Source: Bog-473 sp963781955 (GTDB lineage: Bacteria; Actinomycetota; Acidimicrobiia; Acidimicrobiales; RAAP-2). Taken from it: 64,000 nucleotides of DNA. Location: positions 372,001 through 436,000 of the forward strand of contig CAWAHU010000003.1 in the NCBI GenBank assembly GCA_963781955.1, in the 5' to 3' direction. The translations under genes and the position numbers were made by a program. The notes beneath the pieces were generated by a model. The model had not been told where the DNA came from. It worked only from the letters and a program-made list of their open reading frames with translations, and ran no database searches. Below are positions 15,360 to 23,341 of the stretch, piece after piece. How positions within the stretch are numbered: the stretch's first letter is position 1; each line of letters opens with the position of its first letter.

Positions 15360-16178
15360 TCAGCGCAAGCCGGCGAAGAGGTCGCTCTCGGGCACCGGCG
15401 CGTCCGTGGTGTCCAAGACGCGGACGAAGCTCTCCGATCCCATGACGCTGGAGAACACTTCCTCCCCCATCTGGAGGAAGAAGATGTTGTCGCTCTGACT
15501 GGCGTGCGCGGCCAACGAGGCGTACTTGCGCCCCGCTACCGCGCTCACGTCGACGGTCGTCGTCACGAGCTCGTCGGGCGTGCCGACGTCTGGCAGGTCC
15601 TCCACGTCGCCCATTTCGCCCCCTGCCGCGGCCATCTGGTCGCGAAAAGCCAGCATCCTCGAGCGCGGCACGGCGGTGTAATAGAGCTTGGAAGGGATCC
15701 CGCACGCAGCGATGGCGGCCAGGGTCACCCGGTTGGCCTGAATGTGGTCAGGGTGCCCGTAGAAGCCGTTCTCGTCGTAGGTGACCACCACCTGCGGCTG
15801 ATAGGACCGCATGAGGTGGGCCAGGCGCGCGGCCGCCTCCTCGACCGGGGTGCGCCAGAAGCTCTCGGGCGCCTCGTTCTGTGGCCAGCCCTCCATGCCC
15901 GAGTCGTGGTATCCGAGCAGCTCCAGGTGCGACACCTCGAGGACCTCGCAACTCGACTCGAGTTCGCGACGCCGCAGCGGCACCACGACCTCCGTGTCGT
16001 GGCCTGGTTCACCGGGCTTCACACCGCCGGGCGCGTCGCCCAGCTCGCCGTTGGTGCACGTGACCAGCACGGTACGCACGCCCTCGGCGGCGTACCGCGC
16101 CAGGATGCCCCCGGTGCCGATGGCCTCGTCGTCGGGATGGGCGTGGACCGCCATGAGGGTCAAGGGTGGTGCAGACAT
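15360..16178 (-). CDS. mca: LmbE/PIG-L family deacetylase, mycothiol S-conjugate amidase-like
   Basis: A 272-residue zinc hydrolase of the LmbE/PIG-L family. The zinc and catalytic motif AHPDDEAIGTGG lies at residues 12-23 and the second metal motif GHPDHIQANRVT in the middle. HDSGMEGWPQNEAPESFW and the QSDNIFF segment near the C-terminus resemble Mca (mycothiol S-conjugate amidase) and MshB. Mca cleaves mycothiol adducts during detoxification; MshB deacetylates GlcNAc-Ins. Sequence alone does not separate the two with certainty, so the symbol is tentative. The start at ATG 16178 has a TACGCT promoter hexamer seven bases upstream, consistent with a leaderless transcript. Confidence 0.8.
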   Translation of the reverse strand: MSAPPLTLMAVHAHPDDEAIGTGGILARYAAEGVRTVLVTCTNGELGDAPGGVKPGEPGHDTEVVVPLRRRELESSCEVLEVSHLELLGYHDSGMEGWPQNEAPESFWRTPVEEAAARLAHLMRSYQPQVVVTYDENGFYGHPDHIQANRVTLAAIAACGIPSKLYYTAVPRSRMLAFRDQMAAAGGEMGDVEDLPDVGTPDELVTTTVDVSAVAGRKYASLAAHASQSDNIFFLQMGEEVFSSVMGSESFVRVLDTTDAPVPESDLFAGLR

Positions 16179-16185
16179 GCGCAGC

Positions 16186-16191
16186 AGCGTA
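16186..16191 (-). promoter_or_regulatory. Leaderless -10 box of the Mca-like gene
   Basis: TACGCT on the minus strand is separated from the ATG at 16178 by seven bases, so transcription would start at or next to the start codon. No Shine-Dalgarno sequence is present. Confidence 0.5.
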
Positions 16192-16212
16192 GGGGGCGAG
16201 CGCCTGGCGTCG

Positions 16213-17106
16213 TCACGTCTGGAGACTACCGACCGCGGCAGCCAGAGCCTCGAGCTCGGTGCGCCAGTCGTCCGGCGGGGCGAGCGGGCGCACGATGAAC
16301 TTGGAGAAGCCCACCGCACAGAAGCGCTCGAGCACGGTCCGCAGACCGGCCTTGCCGACCGGCACCAGATCCTCGAGCGGTCGGCCCCGGGCCCGGCGGG
16401 CCAGGGCGGAGGAGGCCAGGGCCGAGAGATCGGTCCCGTCCGGGGCGTAGCCCAGGCTGACCCCGAAATGCTCGGGGCTGATGACCCGGCCGTGCTCCGC
16501 CGCCACCCGGTCGATGACCGACTTCCCGGCGGCGGCGTCGTCGGGCGTGCAGAACGCGGGGATCCATCCGTCGCCCATGCGACCGCACCGCTCCAGCGCT
16601 GCGGGGACGTTGCCGCCGAGCCAGACGTCGAAGGGGTCCTGGACCGGTCGTGGTGAGACCGAGACGTCGGAGAAGGTGCCCGCCGGTCCGTCGTGACTGA
16701 CCACCTCGCCCGCCCAGAGCCGGCGCAACACCGGCAGCGCGTCCTCCATGAGCACGGCACGCTCCTCGGCGCTGAGGCCGATGGCGCTGCGCTCGCTGCC
16801 GACGCCGAGCCCGGGCACGAAGGTGAGCAGGAAGCGGCCGCCCGAGAGGAGGTCGAGCGAACCCACCGCCTTGGCCAGCCACACGAGGTTCCGGCCCGGC
16901 AGGAGCATCGTGGTCCCGATCTTGAGACCCGGGCACGTGCCCGACGCCCATGCCAGGCCGACCAGTGGGTCGGGGCCAGGCCCCGTGAGGACCTCGGGCA
17001 GCCAGAGCGAGTCGAAGCCCGTCTCGGTAACGGAGCGGCCGAGCGCCACCATGGCGTCAGGCGACAGGCTCTCGCCGCCGGCGCCGATGCCGATGCGCAC
17101 CTTCAC
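16213..17106 (-). CDS. LLM-class F420-dependent oxidoreductase
   Basis: A 297-residue luciferase-like TIM-barrel protein. Recognisable segments are VTETGFDSLWLPEVL, LLSGGRFLLTFVPGLGVGSE and the C-terminal SKFIVRPLAP. In Actinobacteria this branch mostly uses coenzyme F420 rather than FMN; cofactor and substrate are inferred from family only. It overlaps the end of the threonine aldolase gene by 4 bp and therefore probably forms a two-gene operon with it. Confidence 0.88.
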   Translation of the reverse strand: MKVRIGIGAGGESLSPDAMVALGRSVTETGFDSLWLPEVLTGPGPDPLVGLAWASGTCPGLKIGTTMLLPGRNLVWLAKAVGSLDLLSGGRFLLTFVPGLGVGSERSAIGLSAEERAVLMEDALPVLRRLWAGEVVSHDGPAGTFSDVSVSPRPVQDPFDVWLGGNVPAALERCGRMGDGWIPAFCTPDDAAAGKSVIDRVAAEHGRVISPEHFGVSLGYAPDGTDLSALASSALARRARGRPLEDLVPVGKAGLRTVLERFCAVGFSKFIVRPLAPPDDWRTELEALAAAVGSLQT

Positions 17107-18134
17107 GTCCAGTCACCTCCCGGCGCGTCGGCCAGCGCGGCGAGCGCGCACGCGATGCCCGCGTCGTCGACGTCGTGGTGAGTGACGAAGCGGACAGCGT
17201 CCGGCGCGATGGCGTGCGCCAACACGCCGTGGGCCTCGAGGTGCGCGAGCAGCGTCGCCGGTGCTGCGTGCCGGAACGTCACGATGTTGGTGCGCACCGC
17301 CGCCGGGTCGAGCCCGCAGTCGGGCCAGCGGGTCGCCACCGCCTCAGCCAGGCGCGCCGCCCGGGCGTGATCCTCGCCGAGGCGACGGGTCATCTCGCGC
17401 AGCGCCACCAAACCAGGCGCGGCGAGCACGCCCGACTGGTGCAGGCCTCCACCGAACCGCTTGCGGGCCAGGCGAGCCGCCTCGATCACGTCCGCGTCCC
17501 CCGCCAGCACCGAGCCGGCCGGCGCGCACAACCCTTTGGACAGGCAGCACGTCACGGTGGTGGCAGGCGCCGCCCATGTCGCGACCGGGATGCCGGTGGC
17601 GGCCTCCGCGTTGAACAACCGTGCCCCGTCGAGGTGGACCGGCAACGGCCCAGCGGCTTCGGCCACCGCGGCCATGCGCGACGTGGACCAGACCGCTCCG
17701 GAGGCCGCCATGTGGGTGTTCTCGATGCTCACCAGCCCCACCGCCGGGTGGTGGTGGGCGGCGGCCTGCCGCGCCCTGCGTACGTCCTCGGGGCTCAGCA
17801 TGCCGTCGTCGTCGTCGAGCTCGGCGAACTGGATCCCGGCGTTGAGGGCCGACGCGCCGTACTCGTGGGCCACCACGTGTTGGCGCCGCCCCGCCAACAC
17901 GACGTCGCCCGGTGAGGTGAGCACGCGGAACGCGATCTGGTTGGCCATGATGCCCGACGCCACGAAGAGGGCCGCCGGCTTGCCCACCCGCTCGGCGAAC
18001 GCCTCTTCGAGCGCCCGCACCGACGGGTCCTCCCGGTACTCGTCGTCACCGACCTCCGCCTCGGCCATGGCACGCCGCATGGCGGCTGTCGGCCTGGTCA
18101 CGGTGTCGCTGCGCAGGTCGACCAGGTCGGGCAC
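17103..18134 (-). CDS. ltaE: Threonine aldolase, PLP-dependent
   Basis: A 343-residue fold-type I PLP enzyme that cleaves threonine or allo-threonine to glycine and acetaldehyde. It starts MPDLVDLRSDTVTRPT, the typical family N-terminus, and contains GDDEYREDP, the H in VHLDGARLFNA and the cofactor lysine in CCLSKGLCAPAGS. Length fits the family. GTG 18134 lies six bases downstream of TATCCT, suggesting a leaderless transcript. Co-translated with the downstream F420-type oxidoreductase. Confidence 0.93.
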   Translation of the reverse strand: MPDLVDLRSDTVTRPTAAMRRAMAEAEVGDDEYREDPSVRALEEAFAERVGKPAALFVASGIMANQIAFRVLTSPGDVVLAGRRQHVVAHEYGASALNAGIQFAELDDDDGMLSPEDVRRARQAAAHHHPAVGLVSIENTHMAASGAVWSTSRMAAVAEAAGPLPVHLDGARLFNAEAATGIPVATWAAPATTVTCCLSKGLCAPAGSVLAGDADVIEAARLARKRFGGGLHQSGVLAAPGLVALREMTRRLGEDHARAARLAEAVATRWPDCGLDPAAVRTNIVTFRHAAPATLLAHLEAHGVLAHAIAPDAVRFVTHHDVDDAGIACALAALADAPGGDWT

Positions 18135-18140
18135 GCGGTT

Positions 18141-18165
18141 AGGATAAACGGCGTGCCGTTAGCCT
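18141..18165. promoter_or_regulatory. Divergent leaderless -10 boxes (threonine aldolase / thioesterase)
   Basis: TATCCT on the minus strand (18141-18146) is six bases from GTG 18134. TAGCCT on the plus strand (18160-18165) is six bases from GTG 18172. Both fit the TANNNT rule seen at other starts in this window. Confidence 0.55.
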
Positions 18166-18171
18166 GCGGCC

Positions 18172-18642
18172 GTGACCACGCCCCCTCCCCGACCGCCGGC
18201 GGGAACCGCCTCACCCCGCCCTGGACAGAGCCCCAGTATCCACGACCTCCTCCATGTCGAGACTCTGGAGGTGGGACCCGAGCGCGTCGTCATGCGCCTC
18301 CCCGTGGACTGGCGGGTGCACCAGCCCTACGGGATCCTCCACGGCGGCGTCTCGGCCCTGCTCGCCGAGTCGGCGGCGAGTTTCGGGGCCTCGCTCGCCG
18401 CCGGGCCGGGGCGGCGGGTGGTGGGCATCGAGCTCAACTGCAGCCACCTCCGCTCGGTCCGCGACGGGCACCTGACGGCCGAGGCCACCCCGGTCCGGGT
18501 CGGCCGCACCGTCCAGGTCTGGCACGTCGCGCTCACCGACGACGACGGGCGCGCTGTGTGCGACGCTCGCTGCTCGGTCGCCGTCCTCGACGGCGGCGGC
18601 CCAGGGGGCACGGACGCCGGACAACCGCCGGACAACCGCTGA
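18172..18642 (+). CDS. PaaI-type hotdog thioesterase
   Basis: A 156-residue hotdog-fold protein. The segment HQPYGILHGGVSALLAESAAS is the PaaI/MenI active-site region (HGG followed by the E/S helix), and GIELNCSHLR matches the next strand and catalytic helix. Such enzymes hydrolyse aromatic or fatty acyl-CoA thioesters. The first 25 and last 15 residues are Pro/Gly-rich and probably disordered. No operon partner; the substrate is not determined. Confidence 0.88.
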   Translation: MTTPPPRPPAGTASPRPGQSPSIHDLLHVETLEVGPERVVMRLPVDWRVHQPYGILHGGVSALLAESAASFGASLAAGPGRRVVGIELNCSHLRSVRDGHLTAEATPVRVGRTVQVWHVALTDDDGRAVCDARCSVAVLDGGGPGGTDAGQPPDNR

Positions 18643-18709
18643 GCGCCTCCCCGCGGCCCGCAGCGCGGTCTCCGCTCCGAATGGGATAGGCAGACCCGCC
18701 TCGCCCACG

Positions 18710-18715
18710 TACTAT
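18710..18715 (+). promoter_or_regulatory. Leaderless -10 box of the LLM-thiolase-KAS III operon
   Basis: TACTAT ends six bases before GTG 18722. No ribosome-binding site is visible. Confidence 0.45.
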
Positions 18716-18721
18716 GTCGGT

Positions 18722-19717
18722 GTGACCGCGGTAGGAAGTGGATCGCACCAGCCGTCGCTCGGGTTCATCCTTCCCGCCTCCTTGCAGGGAGAACTCCCGA
18801 GGGAACCTGGTAATACCAAAGGTACGACTCCTGCGCTCGAACTCGCCCGGTTATGCCGTCGGGCCGAGGCGTCGGGTGCCGACTCCCTGTGGGCGGTGGA
18901 CCACCTCTACTGGCCCCATCCGATCAACGAGGCCGTGACCACCCTGGCCGTGGCCGCCACCGCGACCACCCTCCCGACCCTGGGGACGTGTGTCTTGCAA
19001 TTGCCCTTGCGCAGCCCCGACGTCGTGGCCAAGCAGGCCACCGCCCTCCAGCTGCTGAGCGGCGGGAGGTTCGTCCTCGGGCTCGGGGTGGGCAGCCACG
19101 AGGCCGAGTACGAGCGGGCCGGCGCCGACTATCACCGCCGGGGCCACACCCTGGACCAGGCGGTGGCCCGCCTGCAGGCGGCGTGGGCCGGCACCGATGC
19201 CGGCACCGATGCCGGTCCCGATGCCGGTGCTGACGCCGCGTACGTCCAGACCCCCCGTTCGGCGCCGGTGCCGCTGTGGTTCGGTGGGGCCAGCGCGGCG
19301 GCCCGCAAGCGAGCGGCGCGGGTGGGCGATGGGTGGGTCCCGCTGTTCATGACCCCAGAGGACTACGGCGATGCGCTCCGCGCCCTGCGGGCCGAGACCG
19401 AGGCGGCCGGACGAGATCCGGCGGCCGTCGAGGCCGCCGTGGTCGTGTTCGTACGGGTCGGCGACGACCACGACGCGCCCCGACATGGCGCGGCCTGGCT
19501 CTCCGATCTCTACCAGGTGCCGGCGAAGGCCTTCCGGCGCCACCTGGTGGCGGGGACGCCGGAAGCGTGCGCGGCCACGATCCGCCACTACGCCGACGCC
19601 GGCGCGCGCCACGTCGTGGTCATGGTGGCGGGCACCCCTGCGGTCGAGCACTTCGAGCTCTTGCGGGACGCGTTCGCCCAGCGGGAAGCGACGGTGCTGG
19701 CGGGGTCGCCGGTATGA
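18722..19717 (+). CDS. LLM-class F420-dependent oxidoreductase
   Basis: A 331-residue luciferase-like protein, first gene of a four-gene operon. It shows SLWAVDHLYWP, the LPLRSPDVVAKQ segment and LLSGGRFVLGLGVGS, all typical of F420-dependent family members. A short Gly-Thr/Pro-Asp-Ala repeat interrupts the barrel around residues 157-172, probably a surface loop. The last bases overlap the thiolase start (ATGA), indicating translational coupling. Substrate unknown; the thiolase and KAS III partners point to acyl or polyketide-like metabolism. Confidence 0.88.
   Translation: MTAVGSGSHQPSLGFILPASLQGELPREPGNTKGTTPALELARLCRRAEASGADSLWAVDHLYWPHPINEAVTTLAVAATATTLPTLGTCVLQLPLRSPDVVAKQATALQLLSGGRFVLGLGVGSHEAEYERAGADYHRRGHTLDQAVARLQAAWAGTDAGTDAGPDAGADAAYVQTPRSAPVPLWFGGASAAARKRAARVGDGWVPLFMTPEDYGDALRALRAETEAAGRDPAAVEAAVVVFVRVGDDHDAPRHGAAWLSDLYQVPAKAFRRHLVAGTPEACAATIRHYADAGARHVVVMVAGTPAVEHFELLRDAFAQREATVLAGSPV
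19190..19237. repeat. Four 12-bp tandem units in the LLM gene
   Basis: Two exact copies (19190-19201, 19202-19213) are followed by two diverged copies. They encode a Gly-x-Asp-Ala surface loop. Confidence 0.85.
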
Positions 19718-20913
19718 ACGCCCCGACCGACGTGGCCGTCCTGGGGGCCGGCATGACCGACCTCAGCCGGCGCGACCTCGACCCCGAGACCATGGCCTGC
19801 GACGTGGTGCGCCAGGCGCTCGACGACGCCGGGGTGCCCCCCGAGGAGTTGGGGCTCGTGGTCATGGGCAACGCCATGGCGGGTCGCCTGAGCGACCAGG
19901 GCTGCGTCCGCGGCCAGACCTGGCTGCGCAAGGCCGGGCTGACCGAGGCCGGGATCGTCAACGTCGACAACTCGTGCGCCGGGGGGAGCTCGGCGCTGCA
20001 CCTGGCCACCATGGCGGCCGCGGCGCAGGACCGTCCCGTGCTGGCCATGGGCGTCGAGAAGATGTGGACCGGGGACCGCGGCCAGACCATCGCCGGGATC
20101 GAGGACGGGTTGCCCTGTGAGTACCGCCGTGACCTGCACGAGCGTCGGCACGAGGACGACAACCCGGCCGGCAGCATCCTCATGGGGTTGAACAACAGGT
20201 GGGCGCAGCGCCTGATGGCCGAATCGGGCACGACTCTGCGCCAGATCGCGTGTGCCGCCGCCAAGGCGTTCGACCACGCAGCGCGCAACCCGCTGGCACA
20301 GTTCCAGCGCCGGGTCACTGTCGAGGAGGTCCTCGACTCCCCGCAAGTGGCCGGGGTGCTGACCCGGCTCATGTGCAGCTCGTTCACTGACGGCGCAGCG
20401 GCCGTCGTGCTGGCCGGACCGATGACCCGGGCCCCGGCGTCGGCACCCCGTATCATCGGTTCGGTGGCTCGATCGGGGAACGGCATGCTCGACTACCACG
20501 ACCGACTGGCCCAGGCAGCCGAGGCGGCCTGGGAGACGTTCGGGTTCGGGCCTGACGAGACCGACATGGTGGAGCTGCACGACGCCACTGCGGCCGAGGA
20601 GCTCTACGCCCTCGAGTCGCTCGGGTTCTTCGCGCCCGGAGAAGCGGGCCCCGCCACTGAGGCAGGCGCCACCGGCGTCGACACTGCGGGACTGGTGGTG
20701 AACCCCAGCGGTGGCCTGGTCGGCCGGGGGCACCCGCTCGGCGCCACCGGCCTGGCTCAGATCGTGGAACTGGCCACGCAGCTGCGCGGCCGCGCCGGCG
20801 ACCGGCAGGTCGAGGGGGCCCGCACGGGCGTGGCCGTCAACACGGGCGGCATCGTCTACGGGGACGCGGGGATCGTCTGCATCCACGCCGTGCGCGCCGG
20901 GTCACCGGGGTGA
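19714..20913 (+). CDS. Thiolase-family protein (SCP2/SCPx type)
   Basis: A 399-residue thiolase-fold protein. The nucleophile Cys lies in VDNSCAGGSSALH, the His of the SCPx class in VELHDATAAEE, and the second catalytic region in NPSGGLVGRGHPLGATG. The last motif is NTGG instead of the CGG of degradative thiolases, as in SCPx and archaeal acetyl-CoA acetyltransferase-like enzymes. It may condense or cleave acyl-CoAs, or act on sterol-type side chains. It overlaps both neighbours by 4 bp (ATGA upstream, GTGA downstream). Confidence 0.9.
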   Translation: MNAPTDVAVLGAGMTDLSRRDLDPETMACDVVRQALDDAGVPPEELGLVVMGNAMAGRLSDQGCVRGQTWLRKAGLTEAGIVNVDNSCAGGSSALHLATMAAAAQDRPVLAMGVEKMWTGDRGQTIAGIEDGLPCEYRRDLHERRHEDDNPAGSILMGLNNRWAQRLMAESGTTLRQIACAAAKAFDHAARNPLAQFQRRVTVEEVLDSPQVAGVLTRLMCSSFTDGAAAVVLAGPMTRAPASAPRIIGSVARSGNGMLDYHDRLAQAAEAAWETFGFGPDETDMVELHDATAAEELYALESLGFFAPGEAGPATEAGATGVDTAGLVVNPSGGLVGRGHPLGATGLAQIVELATQLRGRAGDRQVEGARTGVAVNTGGIVYGDAGIVCIHAVRAGSPG

Positions 20914-21836
20914 CCGGCATCCGCATCACCGGCTGGGGGATCGCCGTGCCCGACAAGGTGGTCACCAACGACGACTTCGCGGTTCGGCTCGACACGAGCG
21001 ACGAGTGGATCGTGGAGCGCACGGGGATCCGTGAGCGGCACATCGGCGGCACCACCTCCGGCCTGGCGATCGAGGCCGGCCGGGCGGCGCTGCGCTGTGC
21101 CGGGCGCAGCCCCGAGGAGATCGCCAACCTGGTGCTGGCCACCACCACGCCCGACGGAATCGTCCCGGGGACCGCCCCCACCGTGCAGCACGGGATCGGC
21201 ATGCACGGTGGCGCGATGGACGTCAACGCCGCGTGCTCGGGCTTCGTGTACGGACTCGTCACCGTGGCCGGACTCATCGCCGTCGGGTCCGGGCCGGTGC
21301 TGCTCATCGGCTCCGAGACGCTGTCGCGCATCACCGACATGGACGACCGCACGATCGCCGTCATCGTCGGCGACGGTGCGGGCGCCGTGGTGGTCGAGCC
21401 GGTGGACGGGCCCGGCAGCCTCCTGAGTTGGAACCTCAACTCGGACGGCTCGCTCAAGCACCTGCTCAAGTGCGAGCACGGGGGCACCCTGTTCATGGAC
21501 GGCAAAGAGGTCTTCCGCCGCGCGGTGCGGGTCGTCGTCGAGTCGGCGGGGCGGGCCATGTCCGACGCCGGTCTGGGGCCCGACGACATCACGCTGATGG
21601 TGCCCCATCAGGCCAACCTGCGGATCATCCAGGCCGCGTGCCAGCGACTGCACATCCCCGAGGAGCGGACGGCCGTGGTCATCGACCGCTACGGGAACAC
21701 CTCGTCGGCCTCGATCCCGCTCGCCCTCGACGACGCGCTGGCCAACGGACGTATCGAGAGAGGCGACCTCCTCCTGCTGACGGGGTTCGGCGGCGGCATG
21801 ACCTGGGCCAGCGCGGTCCTCCGCTGGGACGCCTGA
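20910..21836 (+). CDS. fabH: Beta-ketoacyl-ACP synthase III-like
   Basis: A 308-residue KAS III-type condensing enzyme with the full triad: Cys109 in VNAACSGF, His233 in VPHQANLR and Asn263 in RYGNTSSAS. The DEWIVERTGIRERH segment near residue 31 is a family hallmark. It condenses an acyl-CoA starter with malonyl-ACP. Because it is embedded with a thiolase and an oxidoreductase rather than with fab genes, it may serve a specialised acyl pathway instead of bulk fatty-acid initiation, so the symbol is by homology only. Confidence 0.9.
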   Translation: MTGIRITGWGIAVPDKVVTNDDFAVRLDTSDEWIVERTGIRERHIGGTTSGLAIEAGRAALRCAGRSPEEIANLVLATTTPDGIVPGTAPTVQHGIGMHGGAMDVNAACSGFVYGLVTVAGLIAVGSGPVLLIGSETLSRITDMDDRTIAVIVGDGAGAVVVEPVDGPGSLLSWNLNSDGSLKHLLKCEHGGTLFMDGKEVFRRAVRVVVESAGRAMSDAGLGPDDITLMVPHQANLRIIQAACQRLHIPEERTAVVIDRYGNTSSASIPLALDDALANGRIERGDLLLLTGFGGGMTWASAVLRWDA

Positions 21837-21846
21837 GCACCTCGCC

Positions 21847-22716
21847 GTGACCGCAGAGGATCCCGACCCCGAACTCGCCCTCGTCATCCTGGCTGCGGGC
21901 CGGGCCAGGCGGTACGGCGGTTGCAAGCCGCTGGCGCCCGTCGGCCCCCGAGGGGAGGCCGTGATCGACCTGGTGGCCTCCGACGCGCTGGCCGCGGGGT
22001 TCGGCACCGTCGTGCTGGTGCTGGGCCCGAGCACCGGGCCGGCCATCCGCTACCACGTCGAGCACACCTGGCCCAGCGCCCTCGATGTGCGCTTCGCCAC
22101 CCAGGCGGCGCCCCTGGGCACCGTCAACGCGGTCCTGTGCGCCTCCGAGCATGTGGCGGGCACCCCCTACGCCGTGGGGAACGCCGACGACGTCTATGGC
22201 CGCCCGGCATGCGCCCTGCTGGCCCAGCACCTGCGCTCCCGGTCGGAGGAGAACGCGCTGGTCGGCTACCGGCTGGCCGACGCCGTGGTCGGGTTCTCGC
22301 CGGTCACCCGTGGCGTCTGCACGGTCGGTGACGGGGGGCGGCTCCTCGGCGTCGACGAGCGGCGCCAGGTCCAGGCCACCACCGAGGGCACCTTCGTATC
22401 GGGCGACGGCCGCGAGCCGGCGACGCTCTCGCCCGACAGCCGGGTCTCCATGAACCTGTGGGGGTTCACCCCGGCCTTCCACGGCGTCCTCCAGGAGGCC
22501 ATGGACGCCGCGGTGGACGCCTCCGAGGAGTCCGAGGTCCTGCTGCCCGAAGTGGTGGGCCGCAGCCTGGGCACCAACCCGTTCACCGTCCTGCCGGCCC
22601 AGGGCCGCTGCGTCGGCGTGACCCACCCCGACGACCTCTCGTTGGTCCAGGACGAGCTCAACCGCCAGGTGGGCACCGGCGAACGCCCGGCCGCCCTCTG
22701 GTCCTTCCTCGGCTGA
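21847..22716 (+). CDS. Sugar-nucleotidyltransferase-like protein
   Basis: A 289-residue protein of the NTP-transferase fold. The N-terminal loop ALVILAAGRARRYGGCKPLAPVG is a variant of the LAAGxGxRxxxxKxL nucleotide-binding motif, and AVGNADDVYG holds the probable metal-binding aspartates. QAAPLGTVNAVLCA matches the GT(A)xA segment of hexose-1-phosphate nucleotidyltransferases. The C-terminal part is shorter than in RmlA or GalU. It lies ten bases after the KAS III gene, so it is probably co-transcribed, which is an unusual partner. The product sugar nucleotide is unknown. Confidence 0.8.
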   Translation: MTAEDPDPELALVILAAGRARRYGGCKPLAPVGPRGEAVIDLVASDALAAGFGTVVLVLGPSTGPAIRYHVEHTWPSALDVRFATQAAPLGTVNAVLCASEHVAGTPYAVGNADDVYGRPACALLAQHLRSRSEENALVGYRLADAVVGFSPVTRGVCTVGDGGRLLGVDERRQVQATTEGTFVSGDGREPATLSPDSRVSMNLWGFTPAFHGVLQEAMDAAVDASEESEVLLPEVVGRSLGTNPFTVLPAQGRCVGVTHPDDLSLVQDELNRQVGTGERPAALWSFLG

Positions 22717-23341
22717 CGCCGCCACGCTGAGCGGGACACGCTGAGCGGGCCAGGCCGAGCGGGAGCGGGGGGCACCGCGTGCTCCGAGACGTTGGGGTCC
22801 GGGCTCCGGCCGATCGCCAAGGGTCGACCGGAGCCCAGACGCGACGCAACCCCGAGTAACCGTTCGGCCAAAGCCTCCCGCGCTCCTCGGGGCCACGCCA
22901 GCGGCTGGCCGCTGGCACCTGGCCGGGGTCGTGTCGGACAACCCCCGCCCGGGCCGGCCACGCCGGCTCCAGGGAAGCCGCCGTGACACACCACGGACTA
23001 CCGCGATCCGGATCCTCCTGCCCGCTCCGGTCGCGTTCCCCTCGCGGGGTTCGCTCCCGTCCCTCGGTCCCGCTGTGCAGCGTTCCCTCGGCTTCCCTCC
23101 GCTCGGCCTTACGGCCTCACTTCGGGCTTCCCTTGCTCGCCCCTCTCGGTGCTCACTCGGGGTTCGGCGGACTCTCGTTTCCGAACTGGAGACAGGTTGC
23201 GCTCTGCGCAACGCAAGGTCAATGGCTCGGCGCGAAATCCAGATGTTCTCCCCATGTTTCTTGGTCTCGTCCCCAAGGAGCGCGCTTCCGTCCCCAGCTC
23301 TTCCCCATGCCGTGCGACCCGGGGTGCACGCTGGAGCCACG
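22717..23341. other. 625-bp structured non-coding region between convergent operons
   Basis: No supportable gene; the open frames here have no domain character and read through hairpins. Contents: two direct copies of cacgctgagcggg near 22724-22750; a 9-bp hairpin at 22801-22836; an array of small hairpins with tetraloop-like turns between 23030 and 23200 (for example GGCC-GTAA-GGCC read on the minus strand); and GTTGCGC-TCT/AGA-GCGCAAC near 23193-23210. The minus strand is strikingly purine-rich from 23030 to 23170. It could encode a structured RNA or be a decayed repeat element. Confidence 0.5.
22801..22836. terminator. Probable terminator after the nucleotidyltransferase operon
   Basis: GGGCTCCGG (22801-22809) pairs perfectly with CCGGAGCCC (22828-22836), with further partial pairing inside the loop. 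It lies 85 bp beyond the stop codon. No T-tract. Confidence 0.5.

Noticed and set aside
22836..22860. Second GEMM-like fragment (gacgcgacgcaacccc)
   Set aside because: It lacks GACGCAAAG and the GGCAAA strand, so it is not a c-di-GMP aptamer.
22717..23341. RNase P RNA, tmRNA or SRP RNA in the structured gap
   Set aside because: I looked for GAGGAAAGTC, the tmRNA ends and the GGAAGGAAGCA loop on both strands and found none.
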